A stretch of DNA of 64,000 nucleotides from Hyaloraphidium curvatum (taxonomy: Eukaryota > Monoblepharomycota > Hyaloraphidiomycetes > Hyaloraphidiales > Hyaloraphidiaceae): the NCBI GenBank assembly GCA_025558095.1, contig JAIVFI010000010.1:434001-498000 (forward strand). Direction: 5' to 3'. The position numbers and the translations under genes were made by a program. The notes beneath the pieces were generated by a model that was not told the origin of the DNA, did not search any database, and worked only from the letters and a program-made list of their open reading frames with translations. Of the stretch, positions 9,378 through 19,667 are shown in pieces; positions within the stretch are counted from its first letter, which is position 1, and every line of letters begins with the position of its first letter.

Positions 9378-10492
9378 TCACCGCACCGCAGCCTCCGCCT
9401 GCACGGCGCCCTCCCCCCTCTCCAGCTCCCCCGACGCCCTCACGCTGCTCGGAAACGGGAACCCCTTCCTCGGCCTGCCCTCCTCCTCGTCCCCCTCGTC
9501 CTCCTCCTCGGGCGGGTGCCCCTCGCCCGACACCTTGGACGCGTAGTAGGCGCCGCCCTCGCCGCCGGGGGAGGGGGAGAAGGGTAGGTAGTCCGCTGCG
9601 GCGGGCGGGGCGGGGGCGTCGTCGACGGGGGATTTGTCCTTGATGACCGTGTCGACGAGCCAGAACTGCGGGCGGGGGAAAGGTGAGCGCGGAGAGGGGG
9701 TGGAGGAGGGTGGAAGCGGCCCACCTGCACGACGTTCATGATGATGGGCACGATGAACATGACCAGCACGACCTGGCCGCGCTCGCCGGGCACCCAGGAG
9801 AGGAACCACGCGCCGATCTCTGCCCAGATCGGCATGGCGGCCATCAGAAAGACGACGGTGCCCTTCATCCCCATGAGCACGGCGGTAAAGACCAGCAGCT
9901 GCTTGAACCAGATGTACATGTCGGGCCGCGGGCCGTGGCCGTAGTTGCCCGTGGCCAGGTCGGTGACGCCCAGGGCGACGAGGGCGGCGGTGAGCGCGCG
10001 CAGGTACAGCCAGACGATGCCGACGCCCAGCGTGGTGTCGAGCATGAAGTTGCAAAAGTACCACACGCACGGGTTGCCGTGGTCCTCGGAGGCGCGGCCC
10101 ATGGCGAAGGAGAGCAGCAGGTTGGAAGTGTGCATGAGCGTCTGGCCGGCCACCTGCTTGCCGGTGTCGAGCGCCCACACGGCCCACGGGCGGCGCGGGT
10201 GCTCGCGGTGGCGCTTGTAGACGAGGGCCGACAGCGCGCAGCAGGCGAGCAGCAGCTGCACCAGCAGGGCGAACCCGGACATCAGGTGGCAGCGCGGTCC
10301 GACGGGGTCGGGCGGCGGCAGCGGCACGCCGGGGGGGATGTCCGGCGCGTCGGGCGGCGGCGAGGGCGCGAGCGTGGGCAGCGGGTCGCCGGCCGGGTCC
10401 GAGAGCAGCGCGGTGGCAAGCAGCAGCAGGTCCGTCGGCGTCGGCAGCTCGCCCGGCCCCGCCACCCCCCGCCGATACCGCGGCTGCAGCAT
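9378..10492 (-). CDS. STIMATE/TMEM110-like multi-pass membrane protein
   Basis: Two exons (10492-9725 and 9665-9378; intron 59 nt, GTGGGC donor). The core matches the STIMATE (TMEM110) family, ER or vacuolar membrane proteins linked in animals to ER-plasma membrane contacts and store-operated calcium entry. Diagnostic stretches: KRHREHPRRPWAVWALDTGK, NPCVWYFCNFMLDTTLGVG, YIWFKQLLVFTAVLMGMKG, PIIMNVVQ/FWLVDTVIKDK (rebuilt by splicing). About five hydrophobic segments are visible. The N-terminus is Pro-rich and the tail acidic (EEEDEGDEEEG), facing the cytosol in homologs. I chose ATG 10492; the frame is open further upstream but without an ATG. Function in fungi is essentially unstudied; the calcium role is by analogy only. 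Confidence 0.82.
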
Positions 10493-10804
10493 TGCGCCGC
10501 CGCCGGTGCGAACGAGGTGCGCCGCGCGGATCTGAGAGAGTGGCCGGCCGCAGGCGGTGCTCCGGCCGGGGCGGACAGGGAGGTGAAGGGTCGGCTGGCC
10601 GCGGCTGGCCGCCAAAGGCACAGCACGGTTGCTGAGGTCCACAGGCCGCGGGACCGGATGCTGTTACGCAACAGGCAGCCCACGATGATCGGCGGCGATG
10701 GACCGCGATTCGGCACCGGCGCTTGAGATCGAGGCAACGGGAAAGAGTGATGATCGCGGGCGGTCAAGCCATTCACACCGCAACCAAAAGCCCCATTCTG
10801 CAGA

Positions 10805-12010
10805 ATGACCGACGGCGCGAACGCTGCCGCGGTGCTCGCGCATGCCGTTGCTCCGAAGGGATCGGCGCTGGCCGCCGTCGTCGGCGAAACGCCGGTGCAG
10901 GACGCGCTCTTCCCCCGCCTGCCCCCCGACGCGCTCTTCCGCCTCGCGCGCGCCTCCAAGCTCATGCACGCCGTCGTCTCCGCCTACGCCGTCCGCGCTT
11001 TCGATCCCGACCCGGCGATCGCGCGCTTCTTCGCGGACCCGGCGCGCTTCCGCCGCGTCCTCGGCAAGGCGCGCGCCGCCGTCTCGGGCTCGTTTCCGCT
11101 GCAGATCCTCGGCCGCGTGATGTACCCGGGCTCGGACATGGACATTTACGTGCACGCGTCAGGCGCGGTGGATCTCTGCGCATTCATGCTCGCGGAGGAA
11201 GGCTACGCCTACCAAGCCGAGGCCGAGGAGCTCGCGCGCGCGAAGGGGAATCCGCTCGAAGCACTCAGGCGAAGGCTTTCGAACATCGAGCACGAAATTG
11301 AGAGTGGATTGGGACGCGAGGCCTGGGAGACGTACTTCGGGTGGGCGGCCCTCATGCGCGGCTAGCAGCAAACTCGCTGACTCGCACAACTTGCTCTGTA
11401 GGCACTTTGCCCTCCTCCACTTTCAGCGCACGGCACCCGCCGGCGAGCTCACCGTCCAAATCATCGTCTGCCGCGGAAGCCCCTTTGCCAGCATCATGCG
11501 GTTCCACTCGAGTAAGCACCTCCGATCGTGCCCTTGGCCGCCTCCCACTCAACCCATTCCCGATCCGGCAGCCTGCGTCATGAACATCCTCACCCACCGC
11601 CACCTCTTCTCCTTGTACCCCAGCACCACCTTTTCCCGCCTAGCCGCGCTGGAGCTCGTCCACCCCGCTCTGCGCACGGCCCGCCAGAGGGAGCTGCACG
11701 CCGCCGCGATCCGCAAGTACCGCGACCGCGGGTTCTCGATCGTGCAGGGCGACGAGGATGCCGGGGAGCTCGCGCTGGGGCCGCGGACGGTCGGGGACGG
11801 GATGACGTGGGCGGTGCCGCTGCGGGTCGGGTCGGACGTGCCGGTGGATGCGGTCAAGGGGAGGGCGTGGAAACTCGAGCGGGCCGTTTGGCCGCCGGGA
11901 CGGGTGCGCGTCAGGGACGGGGATCTCTTCTACCAGCAGGAGAAGGAGTGGGATTCATGGGATGGCCCGGTCGGCGAGGAGGCTTTGTTGCAGCTCGGAG
12001 AAGATTCACT
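10805..12010 (+). CDS. F-box/nucleotidyltransferase-fold protein, paralog A (3' end unresolved)
   Basis: Exons 10805-11340, 11402-11511 and 11572 onward; introns 61 and 60 nt, at positions identical to those of paralog B at 15.5 kb. A degenerate F-box (LPPDALFRLARASKLMHAVV) is followed by AAVSGSFPLQILGRV and YPGSDMDIYV, which together fit the nucleotidyltransferase signature hG[GS]...[D]h[D]h. Exon 3 carries CVMNILTHRHLFSLYPSTTF and RKYRDRGFSIVQGDEDAGEL, shared with the paralog. Conservation with paralog B fades near 12,000. After that the frame has no stop until 12,785, inside an antisense gene that ends at 12,027, so the true 3' end (missed intron, sequence error or overlap) is not resolved and the end given is nominal. 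Enzyme activity is unproven. Confidence 0.65.
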
Positions 12011-12026
12011 GCCTCAACCGTACGCG

Positions 12027-13575
12027 CTACACCCTGTGCCACGGGCACCCACGCTCCGCGTGCCCCGTCACGCCGCACCGCCCGCACTCGACCCACGCGT
12101 CGCCGTCCTCGTCGTCGTCCATCGTGTCCAGCGCGCGCTCCAGCACCGCCTCCTTCCTGCTCTGCTGCACGCACGCGCGCCTCCAGACGGCCTTGACGAT
12201 TTCCGCGGGGAGATCGAGCCGGACGACGCTGATCCCGACCCATCCCTCGCCCGCGGGGAAGTCGTCTTCCGCCTCCACGATGCGCAGCGTGGCCTTGGGC
12301 GACCCGCGCATCCCGCCCACGTGCTGTGCCCGCCAAACAACAGTCAAGACGTCAGCCCACTGGCAACGTCAGACCGGCGATCGCGCAACGCACCGCCAGC
12401 TCGACCTCCATCTCCCTGCCCACCAGCTCCCCCTCCTTCCCCGCCCTCGGCCTCCTCATGCGCACCTCGAGCGCCCCGTCCGGCGGCAACCACCCCCTGT
12501 CCCTCGCCCACGGCTCCGCCTCGTCGTACCGCCGCAGCCAGCCGAGGTGCGAGAGGAAGATCCACACGCCCAGGCGCGCCGAGGACGGGCTGGCGAGCAG
12601 GTCCGAGGCGCGGATGTGCGCGGTGGGGAGGTCGCGGGCCGAGGCGGGGCCGGAAGCGTCGGCGTCGGCGAGGAAAACGATCCTGTTGGGGAGCGGCGCC
12701 TCGTCCGACGAGTCGTCCGAGCCGTCGTCGCCGACGTCGGGGTAGAAGACCGCGGTGCGCACGCCGGCGTCCTCTCCGAGGGTGACCGGGGAAGCGGGCG
12801 CCTTGGGCCTGTGGGCATTCGGTCAGCACCTGCGATTGCCACCCCGGCCGCCGCCCGCCGATCGGAACACCCACCCTCCGATGCGGTTCATCACCAGCGC
12901 CACGTGCATCTCCATCCACTGCACCCCGCTCCCCGTCACGTCGCTCCTGAACCGCGCGTCCAGCGCGCATCGCAGCTGCCTGCGGAGCTCCCTGCACGCA
13001 GAAGCGAGCCTGATCGCGTCGGCGGTCGCCAGGAACCCGGCGATCCGGAGGCGCAGGTGCACGGCTAGGTCGGCAAAGGTCTTGGGGGGCTTGGCGGGGG
13101 CGCGAAGCCTGGCGGCGGGGGCGCTGGCGGCTGGGGACCTGGCCGCAGGGGGCGCGGCGGCGAAGAAGAGGCCCTTCGGGTGCAGCCAGGGGCACCGCTC
13201 GCCCTTCTTGCACGATCCTTTCGTCACGAAGAAGTAGCACACCACCGGCGGACCTCTCCCGCTGAGCCTCTGCACGAACTTTTTCCTGCGCCTCGGCCCG
13301 GGCTGCGCGGGAAGCGGGGCTTGCGCGGGCGCCCGCGGCGGCATCGCCGGCATCCACCCGGCGAGCGGCGCCTGATGCACCCTCGGCACGTGCGCGAAGC
13401 GGCAGTCGGCCCCTCTGGCGCACCCGCCGGCGTCGAAGAAGCGGCATCGCATCGGTGACGTGGTCGGCCGGCCGGCGGGCGGGGCGGGGGCGCCGTGCGA
13501 GAAGGGGCAGGCGGCGCCGTTGCGGCAGGCGCCGAGGGCGTGGAAGCGGCACGGGGCGTCGAAGGAGGCGGGCAT
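12027..13575 (-). CDS. CCCH zinc-finger F-box protein
   Basis: Three exons: 13575-12875, 12808-12361, 12323-12027, with introns of 66 and 37 nt. The N-terminal part has three CCCH fingers of C-x8-C-x5-C-x3-H type: CRFHALGACRNGAACPFSH, CRFFDAGGCARGADCRFAH and CYFFVTKGSCKKGERCPWLH. An F-box-like segment follows (FADLAVHLRLRIAGFLATAD, ASACRELRRQL). The exon-2 part is acidic and includes RIVFLADADASGP; the C-terminus ends in a small Cys/His knuckle CGRCGVTGHAERGCPWHRV. CCCH fingers usually bind RNA, so this may be an SCF adaptor directed at RNA-bound proteins; that is inference. The 37-nt intron is unusually short, but its phase is right and the flanking protein reads well. Start chosen at the first ATG of the finger-containing frame. 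Confidence 0.68.
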
Positions 13576-13829
13576 GGCGGGCGGGGCGGGGGGAACGTTT
13601 TTGTTTGAAGAGGCGTCGACTCGTCGGCCAGCAAATGGCAGCGCAAGCACCTTGCAGACTGACGGACTGGTTGGCGCCGGACTACGAATGGAAATGCCTT
13701 GAAAAGCTCAAAACACGCAGAGGCATGTCGTGTTCGATTTACAACCGCGGGCGAGGTGCACGGGCCACGGGCCAGCCGGGGTCGGAGTCTTGTCCGCATA
13801 CACTTCTTTCCCTGCGTCTGTTTCACGCC

Positions 13830-15043
13830 TCACGCCGCCATCCCCAGCCCCCGCCCGGCCCTGTGCAGCGCCGCCGTCGCCGTCCGCCCCACCTGATCGG
13901 CGGAGAACGGTCCGTCGTCCTTCTGCAGCGCCCACACGAACAACCCTGCCCTGCCCGGGTGCCGGAGCACCGCCGCGGCGGCGTGCTCGACCTCGGGCAG
14001 GGTGAGCTCGTGGCCGGGGTGGCCCTCCTTGCCGGGCTGGACGCCGACAAAGACGCGGCCGGGGAAGTGCGCCGAGAAGGCGGCGATGTACTTTTCGTAG
14101 TCGACGAAGCCGGCGACCCCGAAATCGTACGACATGACGGCGACCTGGATGGATCCAATATCGGATGAGATCGGGATGATGGAAAATCCGGCGATCGATG
14201 GAGACCCACCATGTCGAGATGGCCGCTCTTGAGCATCGGCACGACGTTGCCCGTCTCGACCCCATTGGCCATGGATGCCAGCGTGAGCACGTAGCGTGGT
14301 CGGGGGAGCCTGCTCCTGAACTGCTCGGCGAGCTTGGGCAGGAAGTCGGTCACGTGCGGGGCCGGGCCAAATGCGTCGTGGGGCTCGTAGTCGATGTCGA
14401 GGCCGTCGAGGTGGAAGTCTTCCACGAAGGCGACGATGTTGTCGATGTTGTACGACGCGGCCCTGCGCCCGGGAGGCTCTGATCAGCGTGTCGCCGAGGT
14501 GATCACCGGCCTGGATGGATGACGGCCACGCACCAATCGCCGTGGGTTGCACCTCCCACGGAAGCAATGATCAGCGGCGGAGGGCTCCTCGCGCGAAGCG
14601 CTGCGAGCCCCTTCTTGAACTCGTCGTCGGCCATGGCCGCGAATCCGGTGTCGAGCCCCGAGCGCGCGAGCGACAGGCTCCCCTTGACGTATGCGCACGC
14701 GGGCGACAAGAAAAGACACCCAGACAATGTCGCAGTAGTCAGGAACTCCGCAGAGGCCCCCCTTTGGCGGCTTCCACGCCTGGAAGTACGCCCCGTACGG
14801 CGAAGCCCCAAGCCTCAGCAGGGGCTCGTTGACGTGAGCCGGGTGGTGCTTCGGCGAGCGCATCCACGCTTCCGGCGCCTCCTCCGCGGGACCGAGGTCC
14901 TTCCACGGCTGGGAGCCGTCGGCAGCAGGCGTGCCGGGGACGTGGGCCTGCGACCAAAAGGCGGCCTCGTAGCCGTTGCCGGCGTGGAAGACCTTGTCGC
15001 CGGCCGAGTAGGGCTGAGCGCGCTTCCAGGGGAGGTACGACAT
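13830..15043 (-). CDS. GH18 chitinase with N-terminal chitin-binding module (apparent frameshift)
   Basis: An N-terminal CBM5/12-like module (WKRAQPYSAGDKVFHAGNGY, AFWSQAHVPG, WKDLG) precedes a GH18 barrel. The strand-3 motif IIASVGGATHGDW, the catalytic DxxDxDxE site in FHLDGLDIDYEPHD (acid Glu present) and VAVMSYDFG are all there. Two introns are clear: 14533-14463 (rebuilds GDW/AASYNIDNIV) and 14209-14145 (rebuilds LDM/VAVMSY). Between CDIVWVSFL and AYVKGSLSL the frame shifts by one base near 14,690; either a 37-nt intron (GTGTCT...CAAG) deletes this strand or there is an extra G. No signal peptide is seen at the ATG 15043; an AG just upstream suggests a missed first exon. Predicted substrate chitin; secreted or cell-wall role inferred. 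Confidence 0.75.
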
Positions 15044-15527
15044 GCTGCGGACGTTGAATGGAATGCCGACTTCGGATTGATGTCCCAGCTGCACTTGCTT
15101 GCGTCCCTGAAGAAAGGGTCCGTTTCCTTCTCGATTCTAGGCCCAGGATTGCTTGGCCGCCGCCGCGAAAGTGGCCTTCCAATCCAGACACAAGGGGTGC
15201 ACTCCTGGACTCGTCCCTTTCGGGATGCTACCTGGGTTATACTTAGCTCACATCCCGTGGATATCGCGCTGGTGCGTGCATCGACATATGGAACTGAGGA
15301 GGTGCGTTCATCGACTTGTGGAACCGTCGGCGGTAACGGAGGCCCGAGTCTCCATCGCAGCTCAATCGTACTTCGCGAAGCATTTGGTTGGCATGAGCAA
15401 GCTTTCCCGGCCTTCTGATGTACGAGCTAGATGCGCTCTGTGGGGCGGCAGTCGCAAATCACGTGCAAAAGCGAGAGAGCCGCGTCATCGGTTTGGCAAC
15501 AGCAGCGAAGCCCACACCTCCCACGAA

Positions 15528-16769
15528 ATGACCGACGTGGTGGAAGGCGCCGCGCCCTCCGAGCCGCTTCCCGCCGCCGCCGCTCCTGTGCCTCCTTCGG
15601 CTCTGCCGCTGCATGCCGTCGTGGGGTACATGCCCGTCTATGAAGCCCTGCTCTCGCGCCTGCCCCCCGACGCCCTGTTCCGCCTCGCACGCGCCTCCAA
15701 ACCCATGCACGCCATTGTCACCGCCTACGCCGCCCGTGCCTTTGACCCCGACCGGGCCATTGCTCGCTTCTTCGCCGACCCGGCGCGCTTCCGCGCCACA
15801 CTCGCCGAGACCGGCGCCATCGTTTCGGGCTCTTTCCCGCTGCAGATCCTCGGTCGCGTGAGGTACCCGGGCTCCGACATGGATGTCTACGTACTGCCTC
15901 CCAACGCGAGGAAGCTGTGCGCGTTCGTGCTCTCGCAGAAGGGGTACAAGTACATTGCCAGCGATCGCGAGCTCGTGCGTTTCGGTAGCCCGCAAGAGTC
16001 GCTGCGGGGCATGCTTCGAGCGCCCGAGAGGGAGTGGAACGACGGGCTCAGGGGCCCGGAACTGGCGGATTTCGAGTCGTACAGCGAGTAAGTCGACTTG
16101 CTCCCCAACCCTTCGCGAAAGGTCCGGCAGCTAACCACGATTGGACAGGAACCAGGTAACGAAGCACATCCTTCGCTTCCGCCGCCAAGGTCGCGACGAG
16201 GACCACGAAGTCCAAATCATCGTGCCCCGTGGCGACGTCTTCGCCACCGTCATTGCGTTCCATTCCAGTGAGTCCGGGAAACTCCGACTCCAGAGGTGCT
16301 GCAGATCGATAACGAACTCACAGCGTGCGTCATGAGCATCCTCACGCACCGCAACCTCTTTTCCCTCTACCCGCGCACCACCTTTTCCCGGGGGGCCAAC
16401 CTCGATCTCCACAGCGGCATTCTGATCGGCTTCCAGTACAGTAAGAGGCACCGTGCGGCGATCGAGAAGTACCGCGACCGCGGCTTCGAAGTGCTCAAGC
16501 ATGCGGAAGAGACGGGGGAGCTCGCGATCGGGCCGCGGAGGGTGGGGGACGGGATGACGTGGACGGTGAGGCTGGCAGGCGCCCAGGGTTTACCGCCGGA
16601 TGCGATCGAGGGCAGGGCATGGGAGCTCAAAGGCGCCAGGGTTGCGGGGCTCGTTTCGACGAGGACGACCGATCTCGCCGGGACCGAGAACTGGGAGGCG
16701 GGAGAGTGGGGTGATGAGGCCGAGTGGGGAGCTATCGTGGACTGGGAAGAGGACGAGGAGACGGAGTGA
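15528..16769 (+). CDS. F-box/nucleotidyltransferase-fold protein, paralog B
   Basis: Three exons, 15528-16087, 16149-16267 and 16324-16769 (introns 61 and 56 nt), give 374 residues. The order is an F-box-like helix pair (LPPDALFRLARASKPMHAIV), then IVSGSFPLQILGRV and YPGSDMDVYVLP, a nucleotidyltransferase-type GS...DhD signature, then a divergent middle, then CVMSILTHRNLFSLYPRTTF, KYRDRGFEVLKHAEE and VGDGMTWTV. The C-terminus is acidic (DWEEDEETE). Paralog A at 10.8 kb has the same domains and the same intron positions and phases; this copy has a proper stop. No second catalytic Asp or substrate-binding motif can be assigned with confidence, so it may be an inactive fold used for binding. It lies upstream of a BTB gene in convergent orientation. 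Confidence 0.75.
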
Positions 16770-16877
16770 TGCGGCAGGAGGCGGCGGTTGGGTTCTTGCA
16801 GCCAAGAGTGATATCCTCCTGAATTTGAACGAGTCTCCGCGACACAAAATGAAAATCATGTCGAACCGATCACAGCC

Positions 16878-17562
16878 CTAGAACCGCATCATCTTCGGCT
16901 TCTCGATGAACTTGTCGAGCTTTTCTTTCCAGACTCCGTACGGCGGCGGCTCGGTGCTTCGCGCGTAGTCGGACAGCACAGAGCGCATCTCCTTCATCCG
17001 TTGCACGGCGAGCTCGCAGGCAAGGGATGGCTTGGAGCCGGCGACGCGGTCGAGCACCTCTTCGAACAAGTCCTGCGGCGCGGCAAGCAGCTTGGCCCTA
17101 GCAGCGGCGACGGTCCTATCCATGCCTGCCGCGGCGGCCAGCGCGAAGAGCTCGCCGACGTGCTCGGTGAAGGGGCGCTGCACGCACCGGGCCCAGGAGC
17201 ACGCGGTCGGCCTCCTCGGGGAGCTCGTCGACGCCCAGCTTGTCCCCCAGCTCGAGAAGGCCGCCCAGCTCCTCCGGCGCGAGCTCCTCGATCCGGAACC
17301 CGGGGTCGCGGTAGATGAAGCGAAGGAGCAGCAGCACGACCGACGCGTCCTCGTCGGGCAGCTCCCATCGGCCCGAGCGGCCCTCCTTGAACGAACCCCC
17401 GGCGGCGGCGGCGAAAAACGGCGAGAAGCGGGCGAGGAACACGCGATGCGCGCGGAACTCGGCCGCGTCGGCGCCAGTCCCGACGACCAACGTGTAGTCG
17501 GGCGCGCAGCCGGGCACGGAGAGGAAGGAAGGGACACCGTTGGGGGCCGGCGGCGGGGCCAT
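16878..17562 (-). CDS. BTB/POZ-BACK protein (one apparent frameshift)
   Basis: From ATG 17562 a BTB/POZ fold reads clearly: CAPDYTLVVGTGADAAEFRA, HRVFLARFSPFFAAAAGG, EDASVVLLLLRFIYRD, LLELGDKLGVDELPEEADRV. The BACK-like helices that should follow (RPFTEHVGELFALAAAAGMD, AARAKLLAAPQDLFEEVLDR) lie in another frame; one extra base near 17,190 (run CCCGGTGCG) accounts for it. A 55-nt GTCGAC...GCAG intron would also restore the frame, but would delete the conserved VDELPEEADRVLLG helix, so I favour an indel or a pseudogene. BTB-BACK proteins act as substrate adaptors for Cullin-3 ubiquitin ligases. Length when joined is about 227 residues. Confidence 0.68.
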
Positions 17563-17956
17563 CGTTAGCAGAAGGATGCGAGCGACGAACGACGTTGAGA
17601 GCGCGCCCCGAATCCGAGTCCGAGCCCGCCAGTCCCTGTCGCGATCACCACTGATGGATGATGATAGATGCTCTGCTCGACGTTGTTACTCTACCGACAA
17701 GTGACCTTCGGTGCGTCATCAAAGCCTGCGTGGTTCTATTCACGCCCGTGCACGCGACTAGCATTTCGTCCTTTCATACCACGATGAGTGGTCCTCAGAC
17801 CGAGTAAGATGTAGCTATGCCGGCGGCCGTGCGGGGTATTGCGCGATCCCGCCTCCAGTCCCGCCTCCGGAAGTTCCGCACGCGGTGAAACTCTGGATCC
17901 ACCTTCTCTCCGCGTTCTCGTTCCCGCGCCCACCCCACCGGTCCGCGCATCTAGCA
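17563..17956. other. Intergenic, divergent promoter region
   Basis: 394 bp between the divergent BTB and dioxygenase genes. Locally less GC-rich than the genes. I see no ORF with coding character, no tRNA and no repeat. Confidence 0.5.
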
Positions 17957-19246
17957 ATGATGTGGACGCCCGACCTCGCAGCGTACGGCATCTCGCCCAC
18001 GACGGGGTTCGCCGCGGGCATCCCGCCGCCCCTGGCCGCGCCCTTCGACGCGTGGGAGGCACTCGCGGCTTCGATCCCCGCGGCCACGGTCTCCGAGGAA
18101 GCGGCCGACGCGTTCCGCGCCAAAGTGCGCGCGCTGGAGGTGCTCGACGCCTCGCCGCTCGACGGGGAGGGCGTCCGCCGCGCGTGCGTGTTGCTTGGCT
18201 TCCTCGCCAACGCGTTCGTCCACGGCCCTGGGACGAAGCCGGACACGCTGCCTAAAGGCGTCGCCGTGCCACTCGTCGCCGTATCCCAGAAATTGGGAAT
18301 GAGGCCCGGTTTCGGCTACTGGCACGGCAACCTTTGGAACTGGCGGCCGACCGGCAAAGCGGAGGGCCTGGACGGGATGGAGGCCGTGTTCGGCTTCACC
18401 GAAGCGGCCCGCAAGGACGAGGACCATTTCGCGCTCGTGCCGGCGGCGATCGATGCCCTCGGAGGGCCGGCTTTGTGCCGCGTGCGGGGCTGCTTCGAGG
18501 CTGCGGAGGCTGGCGACGTCCAAGCATTCGCGAAAGAGTTGGACGAGCTCAAGGGGATCATCGAAGCCATGGTGGCGACCCTGGGGAGGATGGGAGAGGG
18601 CTGCTCGCCCGACGTGTTCTGGAAGGGCTTCCGGCGGTACCTGGGAGGGCTTGCGGGGACCGAGTTCGAGGGCGTCAAGTCGTTCCCGGCTCTGGAAGAT
18701 GAGGCCGACGAGACCGCCGGCAGCCTCGAAGGCAGAGTCAAGGCAGCGAACGGCATCGACGCGCAAGCCAACGGGAGCGGCGGATGGGTCAAAAGCACCT
18801 TCGGAGGATCCACTGCGGCACAGTCGCCCATAATCCAAGCCCTCTCCGCCTTCCTTGGGGTCGATCACCGCCCCACGCGTCCTTCTTCGCAGGGAGATCC
18901 CAACTTCCTCGTGGAGATGCGCAACTACTCGCCCCTGAACGCTAGGCGCTTCCTCCGCGACCTGGCTGTTGGCTCCGCGCCCGTGCGCGAGTTCGCCGCC
19001 GCGCAGCCAGAGCTCAGGGAACGGATGGATGGATTGCTGGCGCTGCTGGCACGGTTCCGCGAGCGTCACCTGGGCCTCGTGATGACTTATGTGCTTTTGC
19101 AAGCAAAAAAGGACGCTCGCGACAGGGGCGAACCGGAGGACGGGGACGAAGCGAAGGGGACGGGTGGCTCGGCATTGCTGCCGTTCCTGAAGCAGGCAAA
19201 GCAGGAGACCCTGGAGGCGAGGAGCGGATCGTCGAAGACGGTATGA
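17957..19246 (+). CDS. BNA2: Indoleamine 2,3-dioxygenase
   Basis: Heme dioxygenase that opens the indole ring of tryptophan to N-formylkynurenine, the first step of the kynurenine/NAD pathway; cytosolic. Intronless, 429 residues from ATG 17957. Family landmarks: KLGMRPGFGYWHGNLWNW, FALVPAAIDALGG, the glycine/serine block GGSTAAQSPIIQALSAFLG with DPNFLVEMRNYSP following, and the C-terminal RFRERHLGLVMTYVL, whose His (about residue 371) is in the position of the proximal heme ligand. Fungal genomes often hold several IDO paralogs with different affinities; which class this is cannot be told. An in-frame open region upstream lacks an ATG, so the start is the first of two adjacent Met codons. Confidence 0.9.
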   Translation: MMWTPDLAAYGISPTTGFAAGIPPPLAAPFDAWEALAASIPAATVSEEAADAFRAKVRALEVLDASPLDGEGVRRACVLLGFLANAFVHGPGTKPDTLPKGVAVPLVAVSQKLGMRPGFGYWHGNLWNWRPTGKAEGLDGMEAVFGFTEAARKDEDHFALVPAAIDALGGPALCRVRGCFEAAEAGDVQAFAKELDELKGIIEAMVATLGRMGEGCSPDVFWKGFRRYLGGLAGTEFEGVKSFPALEDEADETAGSLEGRVKAANGIDAQANGSGGWVKSTFGGSTAAQSPIIQALSAFLGVDHRPTRPSSQGDPNFLVEMRNYSPLNARRFLRDLAVGSAPVREFAAAQPELRERMDGLLALLARFRERHLGLVMTYVLLQAKKDARDRGEPEDGDEAKGTGGSALLPFLKQAKQETLEARSGSSKTV

Positions 19247-19667
19247 ATCTGCTCCCTGCATCAGATCCACCGATGAGCTCAATGGCAGCAATATTGTCGG
19301 ATTCATTTCATTCTATTGGTCCAGAATAGAGACGCATCCTGCATTCCCACACTCGCTGGTGAGTTGAGGAGCCGAGGTGTCCCAGTGATGACTCGGCCGA
19401 CGTAAACAGACACGGTCAGGCGCCTGGACAACGCGGCACACAGCGGGGGCGAAAGGCGCAAGAGCAAATCGGAACTTCGTACGATGGAGTCCAGTGGCCT
19501 GCCTCGGAAATGACCGGCGAGCTTCGGGCGTGTCGGCGTGGCGGCGGCTGCTAAGCCGAGCACGGCCTCGGCCTCAACGGCTTCGGCGCCGCCGTGCTCG
19601 CCTGCTTGGGAGCTCTTTGGCGTCGTCTCCCCGGGCGGATTCTCTTCGAAAGTTGGGGATCTTGCCA
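19247..19667. other. Intergenic / 5' leader of the K+ channel gene
   Basis: About 420 bp between the dioxygenase and channel genes. It contains a 9-codon upstream ORF (ATG 19484, TGA ending 19513) that could lower channel translation if transcription starts upstream of it. No other feature recognised. Confidence 0.35.

Noticed and set aside
9683-10726. 347-codon plus-strand frame opposite the STIMATE-like gene
   Set aside because: Antisense shadow; the minus strand carries the conserved membrane protein with a clean intron.
16800-16870. 3' extension of paralog B into the BTB region
   Set aside because: Paralog B ends with a clear TGA at 16767-16769 after an acidic tail.
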